Of a stretch of DNA of 64,000 bases, positions 58,901-60,519 are shown one piece after another (position 1 is the stretch's first letter; each line of letters begins with the position of its first letter). The translations under genes and the position numbers were made by a program. The stretch lies in the NCBI GenBank assembly GCA_963932145.1, contig OZ010613.1, forward strand, positions 40,248,581 to 40,312,580. The letters run 5' to 3'. Under the pieces are notes generated by a model. The model ran no database searches. It was not told the origin of the DNA and saw nothing but the letters and a program-made list of their open reading frames with translations. The stretch comes from Acanthosepion lycidas (lineage: Eukaryota > Mollusca > Cephalopoda > Sepiida > Sepiidae).

Positions 58901-59215
58901 GTGTAAGTGAATATAACAAATTCAACTGAAATTGGAACTTGGCTCTGATTAAGAATTCTGAGACGTTATCCATTATACTACCTGCACATTCAAGCCTACA
59001 GTACCTGGTATTACCAAGCAGTCACCCATCAAAGTACTGACCAGGCTTGATATTGCTTAACAGGAATAATACGGGAACCAATGTTTCAATGTGATGTGGC
59101 CATAAATTTAAAGAATTGGAAATTCTTACCTTGGAATCCATTTGTTGGTAGCAGGACACGCCATAGACTGTACCAAAATCCCCTTCACGTGAAGGAAGAT
59201 GGAAATAAATTGTAT
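10052..59215 (-). CDS. AVL9: AVL9 homologue, partial gene, 13 coding exons
   Basis: This is the spliced gene as a whole; its exons are listed separately. The joined exons encode 781 residues ending at TGA (10052-10054), and the reading frame closes exactly over all twelve introns, each with AG acceptor and GT donor. Conserved blocks match animal AVL9 in order: RNTVQKSVCVLSRL, ITHAYFDERDFSKVELL, ARDLV..FRHKVLVLFKLL, GFVVGATNILFKQRKHLTD, LRFADFLVKIVT, WEGGDEWVRAQF, AWKTTHNYRLW and HPFQGQLNMNDLKVRLS. Avl9 proteins have a DENN-type fold; yeast Avl9 acts in Golgi-to-surface secretory transport and human AVL9 is linked to cell migration (family knowledge). The start codon and about the first 60 residues are not in the window. 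The acidic, serine-rich linker of exon 6 makes this protein longer than the human one. No frameshift or stop was seen in any exon. Introns carry almost all repeats of the window. Confidence 0.93.
10546..11330 (+). mobile_element. non-autonomous Helitron
   Basis: The 5' end TCTCTATCTATAAAAGGCA is shared with a second copy at 24917. The 3' end is a short hairpin (GCATGG...CCATGC) followed by TGCTAG. The element is preceded by A and followed by T, as expected for Helitron insertion between A and T, and there is no target duplication (family knowledge: 5' TC, 3' hairpin plus CTRR). It is 785 bp with no Rep/helicase coding, so mobilisation would need an autonomous relative. An internal poly(A) of about 28 bases lies at 10864-10891. 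It sits in the last AVL9 intron. Confidence 0.78.
11687..11738. repeat. (TG)n microsatellite
   Basis: About 25 TG units. Confidence 0.95.
11771..11848. mobile_element. mariner-type hairpin MITE, copy 1
   Basis: Starts TTAGGTTGGTGCAAAAATAA and is almost perfectly self-complementary (…TTATTTTTGCACCAA…). The right terminus has decayed (CCAACATAA instead of CCAACCTAA). Ends resemble those of the human mariner-derived 80-bp MADE1 element (family knowledge). Confidence 0.85.
11945..12563 (+). mobile_element. LINE family copy 1, 3' end with poly(A)
   Basis: A 5'-truncated copy of the window's main non-LTR family. It encodes a broken C-terminal reverse transcriptase segment (SGAPAMYLEILHKIQIRI-like, then a segment with the DELASVVLRPHEF consensus) and ends in the family tail cttgcttggagtgaaatgac plus 23 A. 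MITE copy 2 is inserted in its 3' part. Confidence 0.75.
12375..12454. mobile_element. mariner-type hairpin MITE, copy 2, 80 bp
   Basis: Exactly 80 bp from TTAGGTTGGTGC to GCACCAACCTAA, an essentially perfect hairpin with loop near tagtaac, flanked by TA on both sides (12373-12374, 12455-12456). Inserted into the LINE 3' tail; the uninterrupted tail can be read at 27660-27720. Confidence 0.92.
13370..13458 (-). CDS. AVL9: AVL9 coding exon 12 of window
   Basis: Completes His713 and encodes residues 714-742 plus one base of Gly743: TMQSTEKGKKINAAVSQTGK then YMLQTGKAV. E.GKKI.....T....QTGKAVG matches the conserved C-terminal region of AVL9. Acceptor ttttccag|CAC, donor GTTG|GTAAGT. Confidence 0.94.
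13881..14050 (-). repeat. diverged SINE-like fragment
   Basis: Resembles the body of the 5S-tRNA SINE (plus strand: gactgtggggagaagagtca, gattcatgctcttcccaatg, gtgaatgcaac), aligned with 16555-16690 and 34990-35130. No 5S part is visible. Confidence 0.4.
14492..14545 (-). CDS. AVL9: AVL9 coding exon 11 of window
   Basis: A 54-nt exon completing Ile695 and encoding residues 696-712, HPFQGQLNMNDLKVRLS, with two bases of His713. HPFQGQ....D.K.R.S is conserved in AVL9. Acceptor attttacag|TCA, donor TCACA|GTAAGT. Confidence 0.94.
14869..15070. repeat. direct repeat unit, first copy
   Basis: About 200 bp matching 15196-15425 (shared order: aaggtctcat, accagaagcacca, gttgtacattttcc, aataaaatat, attcat). 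The second copy contains MITE copy 3 at the point where this one reads ttgtacattttcc. Confidence 0.7.
15196..15425. repeat. direct repeat unit, second copy (MITE-filled)
   Basis: Relative of 14869-15070 interrupted by the MITE at 15276-15349. Unit identity unknown. Confidence 0.65.
15276..15349. mobile_element. mariner-type hairpin MITE, copy 3, 74 bp
   Basis: TTAGGTTGGTGCAAAAATAT to GCACCAACCTAA, flanked by TA on both sides. The right arm has lost a few bases (cgacattgcaccaacc, lacking ATTTTT). The empty site is the sister repeat near 14990-15000. Confidence 0.88.
15430..15800. other. intron stretch, nothing recognised
   Basis: AT-rich, with a poly(A) tract at 15698-15715. No repeat or coding recognised before exon 10 of AVL9. 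Confidence 0.4.
15811..15925 (-). CDS. AVL9: AVL9 coding exon 10 of window
   Basis: Completes Asp657 and encodes residues 658-694 with two bases of residue 695: EKCQDDFNPCFIQAWK, TTHNYRLWQSNNHPNIEE, ISP. The AWK.THNYR.W..N.HP block is the AVL9 signature. Acceptor atctggaaag side reads tccag|ATG, donor CCAAT|GTGAGT. A different frame of the same exon opens with ATG and is longer, but it is not the frame that matches the family or the splice phase. Confidence 0.94.
16555..16880 (-). repeat. diverged SINE-like fragments
   Basis: Plus-strand words aacccatagctggggaagag, gattcatacttttaccaagg and gtgtaagtga-like text match the body of the 5S-tRNA SINE family. A separate block near 16800-16830 (gcatatcaacttcttatggg) matches its 3' end. 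No 5S part. Confidence 0.45.
16900..17840. other. intron stretch, nothing recognised except poly(A)
   Basis: Poly(A) at 17497-17522. The words acattgggattgt and cctgtttagcattgt near 17553-17590 recur at 18143-18185, suggesting a small direct repeat flanking the possible cassette exon. Confidence 0.35.
17914..17991 (-). CDS. possible AVL9 cassette exon
   Basis: Within the 3.9-kb intron between exons 9 and 10, a pyrimidine-rich acceptor (ttttttccag|CTG) is followed by 78 open nucleotides to AAAG|GTATAA. The length is a multiple of three and the phase (1 to 1) fits both neighbours, so inclusion would add 26 residues beginning AALDLCMSIHNQQDVLTAK without disturbing the frame. An alternative donor at CAAG|GTAGAT (17936) would give 56 nt and break the frame. 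No AVL9 I know has residues here, and the direct 9-to-10 splice gives the normal family spacing, so this may be a chance decoy. Confidence 0.22.
18140..18298 (+). mobile_element. poly(A)-tailed retroposon 3' end, second LINE-like tail
   Basis: Ends cttgcctcaggtgaattgatt then about 35 A. The text tagttccttctaaagttttc with ctttcac is shared with 55725-55850. The tail differs from the main LINE family tail but is related in layout. Confidence 0.5.
18300..18358. repeat. (GT)n/(TA)n microsatellite
   Basis: Compound dinucleotide repeat directly behind the poly(A) of the preceding retroposon. Confidence 0.9.
18520..18725 (+). repeat. half-copy of the 1109-1656 foldback family
   Basis: Shares aattcacttgaggatgaaat, the block around tttagcttccatttttgaaa and acatgattagaactgtg with the right arm of 1109-1656, in single-arm form. 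A relative rather than a hairpin. Confidence 0.65.
18771..18812. repeat. (AT)n microsatellite
   Basis: Pure AT dinucleotide run. Confidence 0.95.
19614..19735 (+). repeat. tRNA-like SINE head or fragment
   Basis: It reads catctcgacgtggtgcaatg gttgacaagc and later gagttcaatcctcactggg, resembling an A box (tggtgcaatgg) and a B box (gagttcaatcc) spaced as in a tRNA-derived repeat. It ends with ctctaaacttttggcattgt. No clear tail or duplication. Confidence 0.45.
19843..19923 (-). CDS. AVL9: AVL9 coding exon 9 of window
   Basis: Completes residue 630 (Glu, where human AVL9 has Gly) and encodes residues 631-656: WEGGDEWVRAQFKEYILALL then SSVHKG. WEGGDEW.RAQF is strongly conserved in AVL9. Acceptor ctttcag|AAT, donor GGAG|GTAAGT. 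The exon ends in phase 1, which joins directly to exon 10. Confidence 0.94.
20126..20850 (-). mobile_element. LINE family copy 2 (minus strand)
   Basis: Minus-strand copy ending in cttgctt ggggtgaaacag. It keeps an open C-terminal stretch (20269-20655) with WCSCYFTLSSLIRSKEE and NTFMVILQMSSSLLY-like frame-shifted versions of the family peptide. The 5' end meets copy 3 head to head near 20860. Confidence 0.72.
20865..21472 (+). mobile_element. LINE family copy 3
   Basis: It contains an open frame (20889-21290) with FFTHMKWSDYIGLIARFTAR and IYKSTICVCIEYCCHIWYDA, matching the segment after the reverse transcriptase catalytic region. The 3' part reads aaaatttaaatgcaacatca, then stops without the usual tail where a SINE fragment begins (21473). 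Confidence 0.72.
21473..21655 (-). mobile_element. 5S-tRNA SINE family fragment
   Basis: The plus strand shows tataagtcctactaattaat, gtgtaagtgaatataacgaa and cccaactggaattggaactc, ending ggtattcccaagcacctt. The last words equal part of the 5S section, but most of the 5S region is missing. Confidence 0.55.
22160..22295 (-). CDS. AVL9: AVL9 coding exon 8 of window
   Basis: Residues 585-629 plus the first base of residue 630. It reads INDGRIVFHDFELKKQLNLT, TTDLRFADFLVKIVTDGK, then SLFLDGT. T.ADLRFADYLV..VT is the family motif. Acceptor tttattag|ATC, donor ACAG|GTATCT. Confidence 0.94.
22440..22474. repeat. (AT)n microsatellite
   Basis: AT run followed by aaaaaaaacagaggatgtctgt. Confidence 0.9.
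22475..23110. repeat. unclassified repeat, possible Helitron-like end
   Basis: It begins gaggatgtctgtctgtgtga then text with actcaagatccatccaacc. Wording of this kind follows Helitron 5' termini in other invertebrates (from memory), but the terminal TC and a 3' hairpin with CTAG are not visible. Includes two tandem words of about 20 bp (aaaaatcaataatc) near 22588-22630. Confidence 0.25.
23318..23387. repeat. (AT)n microsatellite
   Basis: Long AT run with one GATA interruption. Confidence 0.95.
23590..24505 (+). mobile_element. possible solo LTR
   Basis: A block of about 0.9 kb, pyrimidine-rich and CpG-containing, that stands out from AT-rich intron. It has a TATA-like text (catatttaacataaatacg, near 24220) and AATAAA at about 24447 followed by a T-rich stretch. 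The termini may be TGTCGGCC and GAGTTTACA. No target duplication was found, so this stays tentative. Confidence 0.3.
24917..25265 (+). mobile_element. Helitron copy 2, 3'-truncated
   Basis: It starts A|TCTCTATCTATAAAAGGCA like the 10546 copy and follows it (ttcgacggatttgcaccaaa, catcgatagtggaaataat, gaatgttaactagcatgc) up to the poly(A) at 25230, where the match stops. The CTAG end is absent. Confidence 0.72.
25290..25378. repeat. short dispersed repeat
   Basis: The text atcttgcaaaggatggtgga onwards recurs at 26258-26327 (atcttgcaaaggatggttga). The two copies flank AVL9 exon 7 in the same orientation. Confidence 0.5.
25678..25812 (-). CDS. AVL9: AVL9 coding exon 7 of window
   Basis: Residues 540-584, 45 whole codons. 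It reads GCLCHPYLSLQFYDLLEDIN, VRGFVVGATNILFKQRK, then HLTDVVVE. VRGFV.GATNILF.Q.KHL.D is a signature of AVL9. Acceptor cattttag|GGC, donor GAG|GTTAGT. A (GGAA)-free poly(A/T) tract at 25592-25620 lies just inside the downstream intron. Confidence 0.94.
26040..26265 (-). mobile_element. 5S-tRNA SINE family, 5'-truncated
   Basis: Plus strand: ttatggcttatcaacctttt at the element's 3' end, a poly(T) tract, then acaagtcctattatttaact and gagatggattcatacc. It lacks the tRNA and 5S parts. Confidence 0.6.
26541..26990. repeat. nested foldback with 57-bp perfect direct repeat
   Basis: The left arm (26541-26640) is the inverted match of two right-hand copies. Those copies share 57 identical bases at 26763-26819 and 26899-26955 (start tatttgttttgactcctata, end ttacacagcaaactg). 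The outer limits are attaaattttatg and its complement. The arrangement looks like a hairpin element whose right arm was duplicated. Confidence 0.75.
27079..27134. repeat. (AT)n microsatellite
   Basis: About 27 AT units. Confidence 0.95.
27621..27855 (+). mobile_element. LINE family copy 4, 3' tail only
   Basis: It starts cttcaaaaatttaaatgcaa and ends cttgcttgggatgaaatgag, with poly(A) nearby at 27825. This copy keeps the uninterrupted site that is MITE-filled in copy 1. Confidence 0.72.
28140..28715. other. intron stretch with a decayed repeat, unclassified
   Basis: Moderately GC-rich text with a short palindrome gtgggtgttttgttcaacac near 28321-28340. No coding with family resemblance. Confidence 0.3.
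28830..28913. repeat. hairpin: gtgacacgtttcatc / gatgaaatgtgtcac
   Basis: Arms ttttgtgacacgtttcatc and gatgaaatgtgtcacaaaa, extended weakly to about 35 bp each, around a short loop that contains another gatgaaa. Neighbouring (AT)n at 28717-28746. Family unknown. Confidence 0.6.
29107..29164. repeat. (AT)n microsatellite
   Basis: About 29 AT units. Confidence 0.95.
29200..30240. other. intron stretch, nothing recognised
   Basis: No repeat or coding recognised. It precedes the long LINE copy at 30250. Confidence 0.35.
30250..31990 (+). mobile_element. LINE family copy 5, longest, with reverse transcriptase remnants
   Basis: The most complete copy. Pieces in order: SASHQFGSWQLCKNVLNKSK (30250-30465); QYGFHFSRSTTSVLTTITEF (30766-30951) with the degraded catalytic block VVLDILFKRIWHADF, where intact non-LTR enzymes have a D..KAFD.V motif; the catalytic YADD at 31110-31121; then FLDSYFPPI and IQRRVFNVINSDLATRVQSF. 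Frames shift several times, so it is inactive. It ends near cttgcttggggaaaaatgat without a long poly(A). I cannot fix the clade by eye. Confidence 0.8.
32000..32640. other. intron stretch with a 38-base poly(A)
   Basis: Poly(A) at about 32350-32387. The rest is AT-rich and unrecognised. Confidence 0.4.
32646..32765 (-). mobile_element. LINE family tail, minus strand
   Basis: The minus strand reads the family 3' end gccttgcttgggagtgaaat, preceded by taaccccttgtgtcttagtg. It lies 100 bp downstream of the giant AVL9 exon. Confidence 0.65.
32863..34013 (-). CDS. AVL9: AVL9 giant linker exon (exon 6 of window)
   Basis: 1151 nt encoding residues 156-539. It starts GLIEFGLKESACYSPHRQLS after tttatag, matching the G-I-E-G-L segment after LFPG in the family, and ends GYGLPLAIFSK|GTTTC, matching the conserved PLAIF.K block. 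Between them lie about 360 residues rich in Ser, Asp, Glu and Asn with no visible fold (for example DGFLEISYHEDANC, RSSSIEELDSPES, DDFSQDWEAVS). Many SP/SxxD/E sites suggest a disordered, phosphorylatable linker (inference). The human linker is clearly shorter. The frame is fully open over the exon, with coding-like base composition compared with the AT-rich flanks. Confidence 0.93.
34270..34684 (+). mobile_element. tRNA-headed SINE-like element with terminal inverted repeats, copy A
   Basis: The left 78 bp (attatttacacacagactat tgtcctcat...tttggc...gtgccctctggcct) are the inverted match of the right end (agccagagggtgc...gccaaaacgtgataataac...aggacaatagtctg...). Between lie the family body words caatctaccccactcctgga and aataaaggtcttggttca. 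The tRNA-like part is decayed in this copy (gtgagttcaatcactgg as B box). Confidence 0.6.
34990..35130 (-). repeat. diverged SINE-like fragment
   Basis: Plus-strand words tagacaagttgccaaccaaa, atttacccatagctggggg and atggattcatacccttctct align with 16555-16690. Confidence 0.45.
35428..35497 (-). CDS. AVL9: AVL9 coding exon 5 of window
   Basis: Residues 133-155 plus the first base of Gly156. It reads VLFTGKPVQELCRTMLGIMS then LFPG, matching the VLF..PV..L...ML.LFPG block that precedes the linker in AVL9. Acceptor tttttctag|GTG, donor CCTG|GTAAGT. Confidence 0.92.
35575..35864 (+). repeat. poly(A)-ended repeat of unknown family
   Basis: GC-richer 290-bp block starting near gtcctttggcagtgagactg and ending tggcagtggtagttt plus about 20 A. 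It looks like a retroposon by its tail. The open frame inside shows no known domain. Confidence 0.45.
36388..36821. mobile_element. MITE-like element with 26-bp perfect terminal inverted repeats
   Basis: Both ends carry ATTCATTTCTATGCTTGGCC + AGCTTA in inverse orientation (36388-36413, 36796-36821). The match continues weakly inward (gattttggtggcc / ggtaagccacaaaaatc). It is 434 bp, internally non-coding and GC-richer than the flanks. Target duplication unclear. Confidence 0.6.
36930..37185 (+). mobile_element. tRNA-headed SINE-like element, copy B
   Basis: It begins ctcaaggacacatggccaag, with gcattggttggatccagtaa, and ends aatatggcaacaaagatgag gacaac, the same order as the 62-kb copy. The inverted 5' extension seen in copies A and D is not evident. 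Confidence 0.62.
37190..38100. other. intron stretch, nothing recognised
   Basis: A GC-richer part near 37340-37560 has an open frame without known domain. Poly(A) at 37915-37933. Confidence 0.35.
38110..38300. repeat. tandem duplication, unit about 100 bp
   Basis: aaatattcaaccaatgagag (38140s) and aaatattcaaccaatgagaa (38219 on) start two related units that each continue into gaaattctcaagcct / gaaattcacaagctt. Confidence 0.6.
38346..38407. repeat. poly(A) followed by (GA)n
   Basis: About 28 A, then gaaaa and about 13 GA units. Confidence 0.9.
38440..39500. other. intron stretch, nothing recognised
   Basis: Poly(A) at 38563-38593. Short palindrome around aatcaataattgattatatt (38875-38900). 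Two neighbouring similar words ggagctgg..gaatttcaaaatgtt and agctggg..gaaaattttaaaatgtt near 39045-39105. Confidence 0.35.
39539..41375 (+). pseudogene. hAT transposase relic (ZBED/GTF2IRD2-like)
   Basis: Three open pieces in the same orientation. 39539-39886 contains ALLELKDGKQKQRQLFHS and CIVDVVKYLDPDKFNKYKNV with PLSRRT, the region that in ZBED5/GTF2IRD2-type proteins precedes the RNase H-like core. A duplicate of that block follows, then text equivalent to LDESRDSADSAQVLYFICA (about 40095-40170). 40630-41067 has DVVTKQNELNILLQSRNKS. 41094-41375 has FENGWENILTFVNMHTELF, ending before the hAT C-terminal motif. Stops and shifts separate the pieces, so it is inactive. These proteins come from hAT DNA transposons (family knowledge). 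Confidence 0.75.
39738..40028 (+). repeat. tandem duplication inside the hAT relic
   Basis: Two units of about 145 bp: 39738-39882 and 39883-40028. Both encode versions of a block with LDP(D/N)KFNK followed by LSR. Divergence between the units is modest (for example gtagatgttgtaaaatac against gtagaagtcgtaaaatgt). Confidence 0.72.
41380..42220. other. intron stretch, decayed sequence
   Basis: Distant resemblance to 44240-44720 (for example gttgataaggttgtgactat against gctggtagggttgagtctgt; shared aagtatcatgttt). Possibly two remnants of one old repeat. Confidence 0.3.
42229..42380. mobile_element. pogo/Tigger-like MITE, 152 bp
   Basis: Ends CAGTGTGACCCGGATATAAG and (inverted) CAGTGTAACCCGGATATAAG, flanked by TA on both sides (42227-42228, 42381-42382). 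A third copy of cccggatataagaga lies inside at about 42331. CAGTG termini with TA target are typical of Tc1/mariner-superfamily pogo elements. Confidence 0.8.
42754..43522 (+). pseudogene. Tc1/mariner-type transposon, internally deleted copy 1
   Basis: The N-terminal part reads MTQFTPPEIWKQHAALLGIH, VNVRTMQRIWKELDESND and KKRTPKFVSES, a helix-turn-helix DNA-binding domain. The frame then jumps to LRLNTEAYIKYLEEVVLPWV, and after a frame change to PPNSPDCNLLDYYVWDAVER. In full-length relatives about 120-150 residues, including the first catalytic Asp region, stand between FV and LRLN (family knowledge from memory), so the centre is deleted. The 3' end is the inverted repeat gacaatttatccattgcacc ctg followed by TA (43523-43524). 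The 5' terminus is unclear. Confidence 0.72.
43841..43920 (-). CDS. AVL9: AVL9 coding exon 4 of window
   Basis: Completes the split Gly (residue 106) and encodes residues 107-132, reading LPARDLVVLFRHKVLVLFK then LLMLERR. This is the hydrophobic core element of the DENN region (ARDLV, FRHKVLVLFKL). Acceptor tttgcag|GTC, donor CGG|GTACGT. The exon sits alone between transposon relics: a mariner copy ends about 320 bp away at 43522, and the next exon is 8.3 kb downstream. Confidence 0.93.
44000..45280. other. intron stretch with diverged direct repeat
   Basis: 44240-44370 and 45040-45150 share ttattcttgataatgattga against ttattcttgataatgactga, followed by acatg..gacagt and cagtttctatg. Nothing else recognised. 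Confidence 0.35.
45584..45633. repeat. (TA)n(CA)n microsatellite
   Basis: Compound dinucleotide repeat. Confidence 0.95.
45640..46028. other. CpG-bearing T-rich block, then unrecognised
   Basis: Pyrimidine-rich with CG dinucleotides, in style like the possible LTR at 23590-24505, but too short to classify. A short (AT)n lies at 45881-45900. Confidence 0.25.
46030..46899 (-). pseudogene. Tc1/mariner-type transposon, internally deleted copy 2
   Basis: Same family as 42754-43522 on the minus strand. Ends: CAGTGCGATGGATAAATTGTC at 46030 and, inverted, AGTGTGATATGGTAAATTGT at 46899. The minus strand keeps TQFTPPEIGKRH and LLGT, then broken pieces and CNHITPYIWPPNSPDC-like text with stops. Its central deletion differs from copy 1: it keeps the stretch before LRLN that copy 1 lost. 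Inactive. Confidence 0.75.
46899..46932. repeat. (AT)n microsatellite
   Basis: AT run starting at the end of the Tc1/mariner copy, where a TA target would be. Confidence 0.9.
46940..48140. other. intron stretch, nothing recognised
   Basis: No repeat family or coding recognised. Poly(A) at 48095-48113. Confidence 0.35.
48218..49480. other. GC-richer block with a direct repeat at its ends
   Basis: aaaatggctccccagtgatg gagcgggg near 48220 and aaaacgtctccccaatgatg gaggcggg near 49292 match. The interval is G-rich on the plus strand, contains a (GT)n at 48286-48314 and ends near gccagccgagagtagacga. An LTR-type or other element is possible, but no coding or termini are visible. Confidence 0.3.
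49672..49828 (-). CDS. AVL9: AVL9 coding exon 3 of window
   Basis: Residues 54-105 plus the first base of a split Gly codon. It contains PHYGLIQTKLELITHAYFDE and RDFSKVELLIETY, then a variable Leu/Thr/Ser stretch ending EIYLG. Acceptor cttttcag|CCT, donor CTCG|GTCAGT. The open frame runs on into the intron at both sides, so the exon limits come from splice sites and family alignment rather than from stops. Confidence 0.93.
50079..50247. mobile_element. MITE-like hairpin with 37-bp arms
   Basis: Arms catgcaacctttgaagacct (50079 on) and, inverted, catgcgacttttgaagacct (50247 back), both continuing to gaagctaattt. About 169 bp, non-coding. Confidence 0.68.
50418..50696 (-). pseudogene. mariner (SETMAR-type) transposase C-terminal relic
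   Basis: The minus strand carries a decayed HDNA block (DNAKLHTRIKQWVEKLWDSV) then, with shifts, text equivalent to SLHDALMEKIFSDETQVQGF and IKELPDKCQQVWVNND, as at the C-terminus of mariner transposases. The 3' end of a 5S-tRNA SINE abuts it inside the HDNA block at 50696. Confidence 0.65.
50696..51050 (-). mobile_element. 5S-tRNA chimeric SINE, copy 2
   Basis: Order on the minus strand: 3' half of 5S rRNA (51050-50985; tgggtgaccacttggaaata), tRNA-like head (ggtgtaatagataatggctt and agttccaattcccattgtg), body, poly(A), and 3' end ggttgataagctgtatgaaa. Confidence 0.78.
51060..51346 (-). mobile_element. 5S-tRNA chimeric SINE, copy 3
   Basis: Directly upstream of copy 2 in the same orientation and lacking its own 3' end. 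The 5S part (51346-51280) reads ggtcagtacctagatgggtg, then accacttgtgaataccaggt, then gctgtaagctt. The tRNA head has ggtggtgtaatcgataatg. The body contains a small internal duplication. Confidence 0.75.
51754..52236. repeat. 480-bp purine tract with 19-bp tandem units
   Basis: The plus strand is nearly all A and G, starting with about 28 A. From about 51800 a 19-bp unit (gacgaagagagaaaaagag) repeats, followed by related aaaggagaagag, gaacgagaacgagaaaa and gaacgaaaagagaaaat units. It gives spurious open frames in most readings. On the AVL9 sense strand it is a polypyrimidine tract inside the exon 2 to 3 intron. Confidence 0.92.
52330..52600 (+). mobile_element. LINE family copy 6, internally deleted
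   Basis: Contains text for IYLEILDKIQRRICNVI and then jumps to the 3' tail (agtagctctatttggggtag gggg, aatgattaaaa), missing the intervening 400 bp. Confidence 0.6.
52605..52765 (+). repeat. LINE-downstream repeat, empty site
   Basis: aagaccaaacagaagaaaaa onwards recurs at 61140-61260 plus 61545-61600, where a SINE interrupts it. Here aatttaatctatactaacac is uninterrupted. Confidence 0.65.
52775..53245 (+). mobile_element. LINE family copy 7
   Basis: It runs from gaatctgcaatgttattggt to tgcttggggtgaaatgatta plus short A run. Coding decayed. Confidence 0.7.
53420..53446. repeat. (TG)n microsatellite
   Basis: About 13 TG units. Confidence 0.9.
53883..53954 (-). CDS. AVL9: AVL9 coding exon 2 of window
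   Basis: Residues 30-53, 24 whole codons (phase 0 to 0). It reads DLLSRSEEITRNTVQKSVCV then LSRL. The RNTVQKSVCVLS core is nearly invariant in AVL9. Acceptor tttcag|GAT, donor TTG|GTAAGC. The intron towards exon 1 is about 5.2 kb and holds LINE copies, a mariner N-terminal relic and the 58.7-kb 5S-tRNA SINE. Confidence 0.93.
54285..54669 (+). mobile_element. LINE family copy 8
   Basis: ctaatggtaactgctccaat to cttgcttggggcgaaatgct plus an A-rich end. The peptide text for LVLRLHEFKRSTRL is readable with shifts. Confidence 0.68.
54670..55640. other. intron stretch, nothing recognised
   Basis: A-rich tracts at 55095-55130. Nothing else recognised. Confidence 0.35.
55640..55858 (+). mobile_element. 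second LINE-like tail, copy 2
   Basis: It ends cttgcccggtgcgagttgat then (AAAT)n and shares cagctccttctaaagtcttc with 18180-18230. It has the same layout as the main family tail but a distinct sequence. Confidence 0.5.
55870..56655. other. intron stretch, nothing recognised
   Basis: AT-rich, without recognised repeats or coding. Confidence 0.35.
56659..56930 (-). pseudogene. mariner (SETMAR-type) transposase N-terminal relic
   Basis: The minus-strand frame reads KVDGDQMKMLLENNQYYMLQ then DMVKIVEISKSNTDNHL and VWLP. It parallels the mariner DNA-binding domain (D-Q-L-K-L-I-E ... T-V-x-N-H-L ... W-V-P). Upstream CKISYWRDIF matches the W-F-x-K-F-R-S-G-D-F segment loosely. Truncated and without catalytic domain. 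Confidence 0.55.
57295..58408 (+). mobile_element. LINE family copy 9 with reverse transcriptase remnants
   Basis: Readable in order: KVILNGHSSRSFCINTGAPK then GSILG (about 57330-57400), a catalytic-site remnant HADD at 57466-57477 (Tyr replaced by His), then SIARSAAKKVDSLCHARQFF-like text (57769-57960) and IYKSTIHSCFEYCCHVWSGA. It ends tttgggatgaaatgaag plus about 23 A. A poly(T) of 20 interrupts it near 58183. Inactive. Confidence 0.78.
58721..59060 (-). mobile_element. 5S-tRNA chimeric SINE, copy 1 (best preserved)
   Basis: Minus-strand order: 59060-58991 matches the 3' half of 5S rRNA (GGTCAGTACTTTGATGGGTG against animal 5S GGTTAGTACTTGGATGGGAG; ends tactgtaggctt). 58990-58930 is tRNA-like, with A box ggtagtataatggataacg and B box agttccaattt. 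The body runs to 58810, then A-rich, then the 3' end gggttgataagccataaaag at 58757-58738. It lies 70 bp from AVL9 exon 1 of the window and in the same orientation. Confidence 0.82.
59130..59215 (-). CDS. AVL9: AVL9 first in-window coding exon
   Basis: Residues 1-29 of the visible part. The exon opens with two bases of a split Asp codon after ttcag and closes AAG|GTAAG. It reads (D)TIYFHLPSREGDFGTVYG followed by VSCYQQMDSK, the known AVL9 stretch just after the N-terminal beta strands of the DENN region. The split first codon proves at least one exon further upstream; none is recognisable between 59216 and 64000. Confidence 0.92.
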
Positions 59216-60510
59216 CTGAAATTTTAAAAAGAAATTCAAATCAAATATTCTGAATAAAAATATGATTCAAACTACAATTGTAGCTATAATATTGTACTTA
59301 TATTGCCAAAACCTTTGATTTAATCAAATTCCTTTACTACACAGACCCCTTAATGATTTGTACCTAACATATTATTATAGTGTAACACTGTTTTCTTTTA
59401 AGATTTTCCTCAGGAGAAAATATTCAAGCCTATAGTTTTGACAACACTCTTCCAGTTTAGTTTATTATTGACAATGAATTATGAGACCCAAGACCAAATA
59501 ACTAATTGTTAGCCAGGAATACCTTTTGATTTTGCCAAAGTTAAAATATTCTAATACTGAAGAACTAAAGAAACAGATTCTTGGCAAGACAAATTTTTTC
59601 AAGGAAAACTGCCCTTTTTAAAAGAGTCTTTGAAATTTCAAGATGGTTTTTTGCATATTAATTTTATGAAACATAAATTGTAATTCCAAAACTTGTCCCC
59701 TATCCAACCTTATATTATTAAAAAAGTAGGATTTATTCAGTGTTCTATTTGTAAATTCCAAATCTAAATCAAATGAACTTGCGTGGGTTCTTCAAGGGAT
59801 TATCTAAGTACAAAACAAATTTATTTTACAAAAGAACTTTTTTAAGAAAACTTGGACCATGCATGGTTCAGGGTTTTCATTTTTTTTTAAATGAGAGAGA
59901 AAAAGAAAGGGGTAAGTGTGGGGAAGTAGAAGGAAAAAATACACTTTGATAACATGTCAGTGTGTGAGAGAAGTGGACTCTTAAAAGCATATATGTACAA
60001 GCCAAGACTTGCAGTCAGGCTGAAAGCATGATTCTAACCAAAATCAATTGAGCAGTGATGGCCTGTTAAGTACCTAGATAAGTGATCACTTAGAAACTGC
60101 AGGTAATGTAAGCAAAATCAGGCTTATATACCAGAGCAAGTAAAAGTCAGTAAATACCTATATGTACAAGCAAATAAAAATTTGTTGCATTAACAAAAAA
60201 AAAAAAAAAAAAAAATTAGTTACCAAATATTGTAAAAGTTTAGACAATTAAATATGTGTTTTTTTATTTGTTTCTTTTCATTGCATATCAACCAATTGGG
60301 TCATTTAATGTGAAATTGTTTTTCCTAAATAAAGCCTTGTATTTAAACAGCCAATTTTGTTGTTTTAGGTATTTTTTTTTTAAATTATATTTTTTGAAAT
60401 CAGTTTTGACCATGAAGTCACCCTTCACTTCCCTCCATTTCTCAAACCTTGAATGGCAATCAGTCTAAAAGAAAGAAAATTAAACATCAAATTGTAGAGA
60501 AGGCAACAGA
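59216..60510. other. intron stretch towards missing AVL9 exons
   Basis: No upstream AVL9 exon was recognised. Poly(A) at 60197-60216. gcatatcaaccaattgggtc at 60283 matches the 3' end word of the 5S-tRNA SINE loosely. Confidence 0.4.
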
Positions 60511-60519
60511 AAACCAAAT

